A stretch of 64,000 nucleotides of DNA from Nicotiana tabacum (GCF_000715075.1 NC_134100.1:33214042-33278041), one strand, 5' to 3'; counted from the stretch's first letter, positions 23,543-34,741 are shown. Notes: a model not told the origin generated them from the letters alone. Numbers and translations: made by a program.

Positions 23543-23785
23543 TTACTGAGTTGGATGTACTCACGTTAGTCCCTGCACCTCGTGTTCATATCCAGGTGAT
23601 TTCGGGCACGATGGACGTTGATATCATGCGTGGTTGAGTATCGGAGTCTTACCAGGTAGCTGCAGGCGTTCGCAGTCCTTGTCCCTCCTTTCTTGTTATC
23701 TTTTCTTTCCTGTATTGGCATCTTGGCATAGGCTGTTGTAGACTCTGTTTCTAGACTGGTAGTTTAGATGCTCATGACTTAGTGA
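23543..23785 (+). repeat. 3' LTR of the chromovirus, second part, truncated
   Basis: It resumes with TTACTGAGTTGG and follows the 5' LTR (ATCCAGGTGATTTCGGGCAC, GTTGAGTATCGGAGTCTTAC) up to GATGCTCATGACTTAGTGA. The last 200 bases or so of the LTR are missing. The end is followed by a 23-base re-copy of upstream LTR sequence and then Tat-element DNA. Confidence 0.8.
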
Positions 23786-25541
23786 CATCTTGGCATAGCC
23801 TGTTGTAAAATATTTTCCTTTGCTTTATTACTTGTATTTACAAAGGTCGAAATACCTTTGCAAGAAACAATAAGGTTGAGTTCGAGGGTTCGAATTTATG
23901 ACTCTGCCAAGGGCAACCTTTAGAACCGGTTGTGAAAAATTTTCTCATTTTCGAAGGCCTGTTTTTTGTTATGGGTTTCGGACGTTTCCGAGCCGTGTTA
24001 AATTGACCATAGCCTTTTAGTTCGGGAACTGCCCACTAGGCCTATTTTTTCAAGTCATCCGGGCTTTCCCGAGATGACAGTCCTCGAGTGGGTTGGCCAT
24101 GGCCTTTAAAAATCGGGGAGTTGTCTAATAGGTATTTTACCCCCGAGGCCCGATGATTTGGGCTGTTCGAGTTAGATGGCAGTCCCTGAGTACGAAGCTC
24201 TTTAAGGGGATGTAAAGAGGAAAATTTTTAAAACATCAGATAATTGCAAGGAAAGTACTTTTCTTTATTCTCGATCGAAAAAATCATACATGCGTACATG
24301 TTTTATGCTAGGGATCGAGCAATCTACATGGTCACGGTTTGTTTTGATTATTTGGCCCTTACAATAAATCCTATCTATCGAGACCCTCCCTTTATGGAGT
24401 ATTTTCCTCGCTAGAGTTGATCTTTAGTGACGATTCGTAATCGGGCTTGATTCTAAGTTAGCACGATTCATTGTTGCCTCGTTAAAAACCTCGACAAAAA
24501 ACCCATTTGGGACAAAACCGTTCTAAGGGAAAAAAGTGCAACGCGTGCTTTTAGACCTAAAGACTTCATGTCGTTTGCTGAAAAATCCATCGTCGTTTCT
24601 TATTGTCCACCTGCAAGTGTTAGTCTGAAATAAAAAGGGAAATGGAAAGGGGTCGTACCTTAGCAGTAATACCATTTTAGGTGAGATATGTTCCAATTGC
24701 TCGGTGTTTGTTCTTCATTCATCTTTCCGAGCTTGTAGGATCCTTTTCCGGTGACTTCGAGAATTTGGTACGTTCCTTCCCAATTTCCCTTCATTCGGAT
24801 TTCGGGTGTTTAGGGTGACTTTCCTTAGCACTAACTCCTCGGCGTTAAAATATCAAAGATTGTCTCTTCGATTGTAGTATCTCTCGATCCATTGCTTTTG
24901 GGCGGACAATCGGACGAGGGCGGCTTCACGCTTTTCATTCAATAGTTCTAGACTCGTATTCTTGGCCCAATAATTTGATTCCTTTGTTGCATATCAGAAC
25001 CTGATACTCGGCTCTCCGACCTCGACCGGTATTAGAGCTTCGGCTCCATAAACTAATGAGAATGGGGTAGCCCCGGTACAGGACTTCGAGGTTGTGCGAT
25101 ATGCCCAAAGAACTTCGGGCAGAATTTCCTTCCACTTTCCTTTGCCGTCGTTTAGCCTCTTCTTAAGATTTTGGATGATGATTTTGTTGGTCGATTCATC
25201 TTGCCCATTCCCACTAAGATGATAAGGTGTTGATAGGATTTTTTGATCTTATGATCTTCGAGAAATTTGGTTACTTTGCTACCGATGAATTGTTTCCCAT
25301 TATCACACACAATTTCGGATGGCATCCCGAATCGACATATGATGTGATCCCAAATAAAGTCGATGACTTCCTTCTCCCTAACTTTCTCGAAGGCATGTGC
25401 TTCAACTCACTTAGAAAAATAATCAGTCATAAATAAAATAAATTGAGCTTTGCCTGGTGCCCATGGAAGAGGGCCAACAATGTCCCTTCCCCACTTCATG
25501 AATGGCCATGGTGACAAAATCGAATGGAGTAGCTCCCCGGG

Positions 25542-25790
25542 TTAGTGAATCATCGGTGCATGTCTTGTGCATTTGTCACATTTTCGAACAAACTCTTTCG
25601 CATCTTTCTCCATGTCGAACCAGTAATAGCCGACTCTGATTACATTTTGAACCAATGATTCGGCACCGGAATGATTTTCGCAAGTGCCCTCGTGAACTTC
25701 CTTCAGAACATACTCGGTGTCTCCCAGTCCCAGACATATCGCTAGTGGACCATTGAACAATCTTTTGAATAAGGTTCCGTCTTCGGACAA
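25542..25790 (-). pseudogene. Tat integrase finger fragment
   Basis: The - strand frame contains HEGTCENHSGAESLVQ, VIRVGYYWFDMEKDA and CDKCTRHAP, the HHCC finger of Tat integrases. It is preceded on the coding strand by the RNase H block and ends at a stop. The catalytic core downstream is broken by frameshifts. Confidence 0.75.
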
Positions 25791-25796
25791 GGTGAA

Positions 25797-26438
25797 TCAT
25801 GCTGCCTTAGTGCGCAGGGCCCTCGATTCTTTTGGATCCGGGGGAAGCTTTCTGGTTTTCAAATGCTCTATGTATTTATTTCTCCAATCCCAGGTCAAGA
25901 TTGTGGAGTTTATCTCGGAGTGGCCTTCTTCGACTACTGACCTCATGAGTTGCACGACGACCCCCGAATTGAGCTCGTTGTCCTCGACCGATGACCCTAA
26001 GTTTGCGAGGGTGTCGGCCTCACTATTCTGATCTCGAGGCACATGTTTCAAAGTCCACTCCTTAAATATGTGTAAAGTTACTTGTAGCTTATCTAGGTAT
26101 CTGTGAATTCGTTTTTTCCTAACCTCGAAAGTTTCGTTAACCTGATTCACCACGAGGAGAGAGTCATATTTGGCTTCGATTACCTCCGCTCCTAAGCCTT
26201 TAGCTAGTTCGAGACCTACAGTCATGGCCTCATATTCGGCCTCGTTGTTAATCAATTTCACAGTTCTAATAGATTGTCTAACCACGTTACCTGTGGGTGG
26301 TTTCAGTACGATGCCGAGTCCGGACCCTTTTGCGTTTGAAGCACCGTCCATAAAGAGGGTCCAGATTCCCGAGGACGTACCCGAGTTTACCAACAGCTCT
26401 CTTTCAACCTCGGGTATAAGGGTCGGCGTCAAACACAC
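25797..26438 (-). pseudogene. Tat second (archaeal-like) RNase H
   Basis: FMDGASNAKGSGLGIVL has the first Asp, NNEAEYEAMTVGLELA the Glu and AKYDSLLVVNQV the second Asp, and RDQNSEADTLANLGS ends the domain. This domain type is known as an additional RNase H in Tat-lineage elements, placed between the original RNase H and integrase. The frame is open for 213 codons here, longer than in the 59,646-60,122 copy, and continues into the spacer before integrase. Confidence 0.75.
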
Positions 26439-27026
26439 GGTTTGGGGTGATATTTCAGACGGATTTCACGAGAAAACTTGGAGGTAACTCACTTGTGATA
26501 ATTTTTAGTCAATAATATTGAATTATCATTGAGTATTTCGACTAGATTACGTGTTTTTCAGGTGTTATTCGAGGATTTGGGCCTAGGGATTTCAAAATAA
26601 GAAATTAAGATTTGAAGGTCGAGTTGATGTCGAAATTTGGTAAATTTGGTATGGTTGGACTCGTGGTTGAATGGGCGTTCATATTTTGTAACTTTTGTCG
26701 GGTTTCGAGATGTGGCCTAACTGGCGATTTTTGGAGTGGAATTTCAGATTTTGTTGGAAAATTAGTATTTTCATATGGAATTAATTCCCATAATTTGTAT
26801 TTACTAAATCGAATTAATTGTGACTAGATTCGAGATGTTCGGAGATTGGTACGGGCAGAATGGAATTTCTGGAACATTGCTTAGCTTGCTCGATATTGGA
26901 CTCGGCTTGTTCGAGATAAGAAACAGTTCTAAATTTGGTTCTGAGGGTATGAAACCCCGGATTATATGTTATGTGATCGGTTTTCAGGTGACGCACATGC
27001 TAGGTGACGGGCGTGTGGGCGTGCAC

Positions 27027-29148
27027 TGTCACACCTCCTTTTCCCCGAGGGGATAGGAAAGTTTTTTCAATTAAAGTGACATTATTCGAAATGAGATTAT
27101 TTATTTGATCAGAGTCGTCACTTGGAATAATTTATGATGTCCCAAGTCACCGGTTTATTTTAAATCCCAAATCGAGGAAATTGACTCTTATTTATGGTCT
27201 GCGAACACAAAAGACCAGGTAAGGAATTCTGTTAACCCGGGAGAAGGTGTGAGGCACTCCCGAGTTCCGTGGTTTTAGCACGGTCGCTCAACTATTAATG
27301 ATTGGCCTAATTATCTGATTTAAAATATTTTTAAAACCTATTGTGCATTTTAACTTTATAACCGCTTTTAATATTTATGGAATTTATTTGAACAATGCGC
27401 GATGTCGCGCACTCGTTTATTTTTGTACATATTACGAATCGCGTCACGGGAACCGAACCCGCGATCTACAACATGTTTATTTTTATTATTGTTTGAATTT
27501 ATGGTCGGGTCACATGAAATGCACACCCAAATTGGAATTTACGTATCGTGACCATGCCACGGGAACCGTACCCATAGTCACGATGATTTATTATTAATCG
27601 CTCCTAAAGCAAAACTAGGATATTTATAAGATGTTTATTTCCTAAAATTTGAGATGAGCGTGAGGCCATGGATTATGGACAAGATATTATTGTGGAAACC
27701 ATCTTCAATAGCAAGAACTAATTTTTGGAGCAACCAACCCGATAAAGTTGGCCACTTTTGAGTGAATACCCCAAAATAACAATATTACTGGAGACAAGTA
27801 ACAGATATATTACTTTAGCTGATAAGAAATGCTTCTTAATGTCCCCTACTCATTAGGAGAAAACATGTGATAATTAGTTATTATAATATTAAAGGCAATA
27901 AAGCCCAAAAATGTTAGTACTCATCTCAAGAATCGAGAGGGTGCACAAAGTCTCAGTTCTTTATCAAAATCTGAGCTCCACCAATTTAAGACATAAAACC
28001 AACGAGAATGGAAAGAAACAAACACAATCATCACATTACAAAGGCATGCTCACTGTAGTTAACAAAGAAACAAAGGACAAAGCATTAAGCTCATCGAAAT
28101 GAGCAGTGAGGCCAGCCTTCATTTTCTCAGTGTTAAGGACACCAATAACATTTAAATTTAATGATATTTTCACTCTTAACGTGCTTAAACAGAGATATAA
28201 TGTATTCATACGAAGCATATGGGACAAACTGATTAAAACTTGTTAAATTAAAAATAGAGTGTAATACAAATCATATTTCAGCCATAGATATTCAACAGTC
28301 TTTGATTCAAGTTCACAACATGACATTCTTATAATTTTATGGCATCAAAATCGACCATAAACATAACATCGGAGGGAAATTACCTCAACAGCAGCGAAAC
28401 CAACAAAACTCACCCAAATGGAGCTTAAGAAAGTTGAAAATGGAGCCCAGCAACTTTACAACAGCAACAACCAAATGAACAACCACAACTCACGCTTAGA
28501 ATAACACAAAATGATGCTGAAATTGATTAAACGAGTGTCTCGAGTCACGAAATAGAAGATTAGAACAAACTCGACTGAATGTTAAACCTCGCACTGGAAA
28601 CCTTAATCGACAACCTCAAGAAGAATGGCTCAACTCGACAAAGAACCATGACCAAAAGTGATAAACAGCGACGAATTTGAATCTGAACTAACCTCTCCCT
28701 CTCGTCACTCTTTACTATATATTACTCTGTGTGTGTTGATGTCGATGGGTGAGAGGCGAGTGTGAGGGGAGATGGGGGTTAGGCCCTTTTGTGAGAATCA
28801 TCGAGAGGTGGAGACGATGGTCGGATGTTTTCTCTGTTGAAAAAGAGAGAATCAGTAAGAAGGATCCCCGCTCGATTTTGGGGTCTAAGGGTTTTTGTTT
28901 TAAATGGAAGGGGGTCCGTTCCTTCTCCTACTTTTGGGATTGTGGAGATGATGTGTTTTTGTAATAGAGGAAAATGAATGGGGAACAAGCATGGAGGACA
29001 AGCATGGGGGACAAGAGAGAGTGGAGTAGGAATAAAGAATGGGGGGACAAAGAGTGGGGAGCAAGGGAAAGTGGAGTGAGAAGTGAGATATTGGTGAGAT
29101 GAGTGGGGGTAAAAAAATTCAAGCATGATCAAAAATTAGGTGCTCACA
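27027..29148 (+). mobile_element. Solo LTR, 2122 bp, with 5-bp TSD TGCAC
   Basis: The insertion begins TGTCACACCTCC and ends GGTGCTCACA, so it has TG...CA termini, and TGCAC flanks it on both sides (27,022-27,026 and 29,149-29,153). No coding or primer site sequence is present, which fits a solo LTR formed by recombination. Relatives start at 42,822, 50,709 and 51,153. Short ORFs inside have no recognisable domain. Confidence 0.85.
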
Positions 29149-29504
29149 TGCACCGTAGAAATTGTGACTTGGTCAAATTCCATAAAACTGTGTAATTGAA
29201 TAATCTGTTGTTATCTGTACATTCTCCATGTAGTAAAGAATTTGAACCACAAATCATGTTCAGATTATGTGTTGGCACTGTAGGGACCCACAGAGTTCGT
29301 GTACATGTTGAATTATCTGCTAAATTATTGTTTTGTACTTAGTCATAGTTTACTTGCTTATTTTATCTCAGTATCTATTGTTCTTTGTTGATACATTATA
29401 TCATTTCTCTTGGGGCTGATTTTTATGATTTCTGAGAGCCCGAGAGACTGGAGAGATTTATGACTGAGTGAGGCCGGGGGCCTAATTGTGAGATATTATA
29501 CTAC

Positions 29505-29712
29505 AGCACGTGAGTTGTCCGTGCAGTACGTTAGTTGTCCGTGCAGCACGTGAGTTGTCCGTGCAGCACGTGAGTTATCCGTACAGCACGTGAGTTGTCC
29601 GTGCAGATCCAGATATTGATACTATAGCACGTGAGTTGTCCGGGCAGATCCAGATATTTATATTATAGCACGTGAGTTGTCTGTGCAGCACGTGATTTGT
29701 CCGTACGGATTA
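29505..29712 (+). repeat. Expanded G-box minisatellite (about eight units)
   Basis: About eight copies of a unit resembling CACGTGAGTTGTCCGTGCAG. The first four or five are exactly head-to-tail at 20-base spacing; the others are separated by ATCCAGATATTGATACTATAG-type spacers. Seven units keep CACGTG or a one-base variant, and one reads TACGTT. The two LTRs of the chromovirus have three and four units. Confidence 0.8.
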
Positions 29713-30639
29713 TAGTGCTTGGGCTGAAGGAGCCCCTCTGGAGTCTGTACACACCCCCTGTGAGCGCAGGGTACCTATTGAGTGCTAGTGATTGATACTC
29801 TGAGAGTATGTATATAGTTTTTCACTATGTTGTACTGCATTGACATGCACACTTGACATACAAGCATAGAGACGCATATTTTCTCATGTTGTACGGTATC
29901 ACGTCATTCCTGACTTCTCAGACACATTGACATGTAGGCATAGAGATGTACTTTTCCTCATGCCATTTGATAATGAAACATTTACCTGTTGAAACGTTTT
30001 GGAAGTAAAAATCACGATTTTACAAACTTACTCATATTTTGGTATTTTCGGTAAAAGATTTGGATTTTCACTGTTATACTTGAAATGCATGTCTATTTTT
30101 CTGAAACTGTGAATGAGCTGTACATTTTATTTATGAGTTATTTCCTGTACCACTCTTGTTATATTGTTATGAATCGTCGTTGGCTATTGGTGTTGGACTT
30201 TGACATGTGTTCCAGCTCATCACTACTTTCAACCTAAGGTTAGGTTTGTTACTTATTGAGTACATGGGGTCAGTTGTACTCATACTACACTTCTGCACCT
30301 TACGTGCAGATATTTGATGTTGATCAATGAGAGCGGGATTTTAAAGATGTACTTGTGTTCCGATTGTAGCTACCTCTTGTTCATGGTAGCCTTAGAAGTT
30401 TTAATCTGTTTATTTACATTTCGAATAGATGGTGTATTTATTTCATACCATCTTTGTAAATTCTAATTTTAGAAGCTCATAATTTGTACTACCAGTCCTT
30501 GGGAAATTCTTGTATAAAAGCAGTTTTATTATCATTTCTTTTCTTAATAAATATCATTTCAATTGGTTAGTGTTAATTGGCTTACCTGACGGGTTGGATT
30601 AGGTGCCATCACGACTAGGTGAATTTTGGGTTGTGACAA

Positions 30640-30879
30640 AATGTATCTCGAGGCATCCTCATGCCGACCTTGTACCGTAGAAGGCTTCTCGACCTTGAAG
30701 TCGTCAGCGATCGAACAACCTCCGGGAATGAACATCTTCAAGGGAGGTTCACAAGCCGGTTCATCGATAGCCAAGTTAGCAGCAGGTCTCCCGAGGTCAA
30801 CCACATCGGAAGTAGTTTCGGCAGTCATTTGGGAAGTAGAGGCGACCTTTTGGGGAACGGATTTTGAGGTTTTTGCCAT
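30640..30879 (-). pseudogene. Tat antisense gene, 5' part only
   Basis: The - strand reads MAKTSKSVPQKVASTSQMTA and, further on, KMFIPGGCSIADDFKVEKPS and GRHEDASRYI. It matches the N-terminus of the antisense gene at 55,639 (MAKTSKTVPQKEVAS, DFRVEKAP, CEPVSRYI). It is cut at 30,639 by the end of the neighbouring LTR. Confidence 0.8.
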
Positions 30880-31496
30880 TGTTATAGGGGAAAGCTTGAA
30901 AGAGATAGAGAAAGGTTGAAAGCTGGAAGCTCAGATGTGTTGGCTAAAATGAATGATGAGTAAAAATTTCAAAGGAATCTCGAATAACGGAGGTAAAAAT
31001 GCTAGAACGTGAAAAGGAGTAGTGAAATCCTGAGGGTAAGAGGGTAGACGGTTCAATATAAAGTAAAAAATGAATGAAAGATGGGCTATTTATAGTGGTT
31101 CTGTGACCCTTCGCCTCCAGGGACAGCCGACCGGCGGTTGGCGTGTATTTAATGCTACTATGACATGACTAACGAGACATTTCGGTCTTTTTGTCGTTTA
31201 TGACACGATGTATTGGAGAAGGAATTGGGATGTTCATGTCGTTTCTCGTCAGCTCGCTTTCCGAGAAACGAGCGAGAAACGAGGGGACTTTCTGTATATG
31301 GGTAAAAATCAGGCTCATGATACACTTTGGCCTCCATTAGGGTAAAACGGGCTCAAAGATGATCGCGAATGATCAGGATCGAAGTAAAGGTCCCATCGAG
31401 TCAAAATCTGGGGACACATTGTCTGCCTTCGAAAATATCGGGGTCATGAGTCGAGATCGATCCAAATCCTGAAAAATCGAACACGGCCAAGAGAAT

Positions 31497-31530
31497 GCCG
31501 TAATATTCACGACCAGCCGAATATTACGGC
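31497..31530. repeat. Perfect 12-bp inverted repeat in LTR U3
   Basis: GCCGTAATATTC and GAATATTACGGC pair perfectly around a 10-base loop. It lies about 95 bases before the LTR TATA box. Confidence 0.7.
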
Positions 31531-32044
31531 GTGGATCTCGGTACGTATAGATAAAGGACCAGTAATCAGTTAAACAAAAGATTTTTTACCTTTACAGAGT
31601 TGTACTTAGAGTAGGATTTCTCTACTATATAAAGGGGGTCTGATAATTTATTAGACACATTGTAACACGCAATTATTTTCACTGTTATTGTGAACTTTTT
31701 CTCTCGTTCATCAAAAGTTTCCACTGTGAGCCCGGTTTGAGGGCGAATGCTTCACCAAGACTGGAATCATCCTACTCGCGTGGTTTGAATTTACTGTATC
31801 TTTACTTGTCCATTTTAACTCAATTTATCGATTTATATCAAATTAATCTGTATATTTTTAAAACCACTTATAAATTTAATTGTTATCCGATTTTGAAGAT
31901 AAACATATTATCTTTTGGATTAAAATGTAATGTTGTTTGTCTCTTGTCAGTAGTTTCAATTGCCTAAAGTTTGTAGCTATATGTATCTATGATTTTTACT
32001 TATTCTTTCATCCTATACCGCGAGGTGTAACAACTAGTTGAGAT

Positions 32045-32795
32045 TAGGGATGTACATGGATTGGTTTGGTTCAATTTTTATCAAAACCAAATCAAATCAA
32101 CTATATTGGTTTGGATTAAATGGTTTTGTTTTGTCGGGTTTTTCAGGTTTTCAGATTTTTTTTGTTAGATAAATATAATTTTAATTTTACTTTGTTAAAT
32201 TTTTTATAAGTAATATATATGTTTAGTAAAAATTAATAGACATATGATCTATTAAAATATTTTTAAGGGAAAAGTTTTTTAGTAACACATAATAGTTATT
32301 TTTTTGTCGTCTCACAATAAGTTTTCCTTGATGTACACTTTCAAGGTTAATTGAATTTAATAATTAAACATAAAAATTAATATGATACATAAATTATGTT
32401 CTATTTAATTTTAAATTATCGAAATATCACTTCAAATTCGAAAAAGATATACGAATTTAATAGATTTTGACATATGAATATGGAAGCTGAACAAAGAGAT
32501 TGACGCATTTCAATAACAGTTAATAAGAAAATGATCATACACCCCATTATTTAAAGTTAATAAAAATGAAGCACTTCATATTCTATTAAATATTACATCC
32601 CATAAGAGAATCCCAAATATTTCTAGACATTTTTTAAAGAAAATTTTATATAAAGTCTTAAAAGTATATACAAATATTATATATTTATATGTCGGTTTAG
32701 TTCGAGTTTTTTTACTCAATACCAAACCAAACCTAATTGGTTTGATTTGACTTTTCGATTTTGTACGATTTTTCGATTCTATTTGTACACACCTA
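32045..32795. mobile_element. hAT-type non-autonomous transposon, 751 bp
   Basis: The ends are TAGGGATGTACATGG and TTTGTACACACCTA, short imperfect inverted repeats, with GTTGAGAT duplicated perfectly on both sides (32,037-32,044 and 32,796-32,803). Subterminal repeats of the GGTTTGGTT / AACCAAACC type are visible near both ends. The interior is AT-rich with no coding sequence. An 8-bp duplication is characteristic of the hAT superfamily. Confidence 0.85.
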
Positions 32796-33355
32796 GTTGA
32801 GATATATCTAAACCTGCATTATCCGAACTCTCCTCTGGGAAGTTGGAAATTTTGTAATTAATGAAGTATCTTAAGAACATGATTTTTCTATGGATAGTAA
32901 AGAAGACCTCTATATTATAAATCTCCTGGTCAACTTTATTTCGTTAAGTCGTTTACAGAAATCTACTTTTTGAGGCACAAAAAAAAAGGTGGGGAGAAGG
33001 GAATAGACAAGTAGAAATATTATGGGGGGTTGAGGATTAGCTTACTTGATAAGTTCCATGCCTTCCACAATTAACTAAATAAACCCCATCAATAATAAAT
33101 AAATAAAAATTACAAAATTGGGAACTATGGTCGCGAATAAGTTCCATAAGGTGAAAATTTCAATAAACCCCATCAATAATAAAACGTTTTTAAAAATATA
33201 TTGGGAATTATTGTTGCAAATAATTGCATAAATTTGGAAATTATGGATGGATGTATCATTTTTCAATTATCCATTGATTTAACAAAAGCACCATAATTGA
33301 CCAGGTAAAGTCTGCATTGCTGAGGGTAACAATAATTAGGCGAAGGTAGTTTACA

Positions 33356-33661
33356 AGAGTGGATTGATTTAGTGGTAAGCACTCTCCACTTCCAATCAAG
33401 AGGTTCTGAGTTTCAGTCATCCCAAGAGCAAGGTGGGGAGTTCTTGGAGGGAGGGAGCCGATGGTCTATCGGAAACATCCTCTCTACTCCAGGGTAGGGG
33501 TAAGATCTGCATACATACTACCCTTCCCAGACCTTATTAGTGGGATTATAATGGGTTGTTGTTTGTAAACATCCTCTCTACTCCAGGGTAGGGATAAGAT
33601 CTGCATACATACTACCCTTCCCAGACCTTATTAGTGGGATTATAATGGGTTGTTGTTTGTT
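33356..33661 (+). mobile_element. tRNA-derived SINE (TS type) with tandemly duplicated 3' body
   Basis: The 5' part is tRNA-like, with box A near TGATTTAGTGGTAAGCAC and box B near GGTTCTGAGTTTC. The 3' part has the RTE-like end (GATCTGCATACATACTACCC, CCCAGACC, TGGGATTATAATGGG) and a TTG-type tail. GTAGTTTACA before and GTAGTTTGCA after the element look like a 10-bp target duplication with one difference. The 94-base 3' segment is present twice (33,473-33,566 and 33,567-33,660) with one mismatch. Confidence 0.85.
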
Positions 33662-33974
33662 GTAGTTTGCATGGCTTGACTACTAGAAATATATTTTTGG
33701 GATTTCCACTTTTAATCCCTCAATAACGAATAAACTCTTTGTTGGTCCAAAAGATTTAAAGACCACGTGTTTTAAACCATCCAGTTAGTTCATTGAATCA
33801 ATCACGGTGTAACTTTTGATTTATTGGAGCTCATTTGATTCTTTAATTTTAACCAATTTGTGGCCGGGTGTTTGGGTTCTTTATTCCTAATTCATATTTG
33901 GACATCTAATTGGTTGGATAATGTGTATTATCTCCCCTTCTTCATACGTGTTGTCCAATTTATATAGTGTATAA

Positions 33975-34501
33975 CAGTGTTTTAAAAGGTGTTTTCTGGG
34001 CGAGCCCCACAAAAAATGTCCAAGGTGATGGTGTGGGGCGAAAGTCTCAAGAGGCGTACGCCTAGCAATCGGGGCGTACGCCCGGGCGTTTGAGGCGTGT
34101 TTTTATAGTGAGGCGTAAGCCCGAGAGACTTTTTCAAATTAAAACAATATTTGTTGAATAAGCCCTTCATATAATACCAAAATTATCAAAAGTCAGCTTG
34201 TAATTACTCAAAAATTTTAAAAAGGAACTGAAATGTATTAAATTTAATATCTCCCAATTCTTTATTTTGTCCGCTAGTCTACTAATATCTCCCAAAAGCA
34301 ACAAATATTTAATTTTTTTAACAAATACAAAGAGAACTCCATTCTTCTTCGTAGCAACAAATTGAATTCAAAGTTCAAATTGCAGGTTAGTCAACTTTTT
34401 TGCTCCTCCATGTATAAAACTTTATTCTTTCGATTCAAGTTACTTGTGCTTGTAAGTAGCGTATAATAGATTATTTTGACCAGTTTTTTGTGGGGATGGA
34501 G

Positions 34502-34575
<74 letters not shown>

Positions 34576-34741
34576 ATATTTATAGTTTTCTTCAATTTTT
34601 ATGCAATTTTACCTATTTATAAATATTTACTGTAATTATATTATTATATAAACTATTAAAAATTAAATACACATGGGGCTTACGCCTCGCTGAAGCATAT
34701 GTAAAATGCCTCGCCTTACGCCCACGCCTTTTAAAACACTG
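33975..34741. mobile_element. TIR element with CAGTGTTTTAAAAGG ends, 767 bp
   Basis: It begins CAGTGTTTTAAAAGGTGTT and ends CACGCCTTTTAAAACACTG, an inverted repeat of about 17 bases. Subterminal CGTACGCC / GGCGTAAGCC motifs occur near both ends. The interior contains an (AT)34 run. A clear target duplication is not visible. The CAGTG ends suggest hAT, but the superfamily is uncertain. Confidence 0.7.
34505..34572. repeat. (AT)34 microsatellite
   Basis: An uninterrupted AT dinucleotide run inside the TIR element. No function is apparent. Long runs like this are prone to length error in assembly. Confidence 0.95.

Larger units (their letters stand above)
376..23785 (+). mobile_element. Chromovirus (Tekay-like Ty3/gypsy) LTR retrotransposon, nested and defective
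   Basis: This is a full-structure element: 5' LTR, primer binding site, gag, pol ending in a chromodomain-like region, polypurine tract and 3' LTR. The order PR-RT-RNaseH-INT-chromodomain is that of chromoviruses, and the C-terminal position of the chromodomain with the very long LTRs suggests the Tekay/Del clade. Gag is interrupted by an 11.5-kb Athila element and the 3' LTR by a LINE fragment. Gag and pol contain many stops and frameshifts, so no protein can be made. The 3' end of the 3' LTR is missing, so no target-site duplication can be read. Confidence 0.85.
23810..26455 (-). mobile_element. Tat-type gypsy element fragment (integrase and extra RNase H)
   Basis: This block is collinear with about 57,310-60,000 of the second Tat element: the shared stretches include CTTTAAGGGGATGTAAAGAGG and ATTCTAAGTTAGCACGATT. 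Pol lies on the - strand: degenerate integrase C-terminus (about 24,600-25,540), integrase finger (25,542-25,790) and RNase H (25,797-26,438). It lacks LTRs. It begins after the broken chromovirus LTR and ends abruptly at about 26,455, where a truncated LTR starts. Confidence 0.8.
26456..30638 (+). repeat. 5'-truncated gypsy LTR (chromovirus-related) with nested solo LTR
   Basis: The sequence aligns by eye with the chromovirus LTR from the splice-donor-like GGTAACTCA / GGTAAGTAA onward (GGTATGGTTGGACTCGTG, GGGTATGAAACCCCGGATTA, GGTGACGCACATGCTAGGTG). It ends GGGTTGTGACA at 30,638, a normal LTR 3' terminus. The first third of the LTR, including the palindrome array, is absent. Another element (27,027-29,148) is inserted in it. 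The right part holds the expanded G-box minisatellite. Confidence 0.75.
30639..32036 (+). mobile_element. Tat-type element 3' end: antisense gene start plus LTR, + orientation
   Basis: It contains the 5' end of the Tat antisense gene on the - strand (30,640-30,879), a purine-rich GAAACGAGGGGACTTTC and then an LTR starting TGTATATGGG at 31,293. The LTR carries a TATA box CTATATAAAGGGGG at about 31,625. The same order, in the opposite orientation, is seen at 55,256-55,880. The 3' end of the LTR could not be fixed and may be near 32,030. Confidence 0.7.

Noticed and set aside
28749..29132. ORFs on both strands (71 and 117 codons)
   Set aside because: They lie inside a solo LTR, in purine-rich low-complexity DNA, and lack any domain.
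31497..31530. Stem containing AATATTAC, similar to the origin nonanucleotide of some plant DNA viruses
   Set aside because: The motif is in the stem rather than the loop, and it lies in an LTR U3 with no viral genes nearby.
33356..33430. Possible tRNA gene
   Set aside because: Only box A and B similarity remain. The sequence continues into a SINE body with an RTE-like tail, and no cloverleaf can be drawn.
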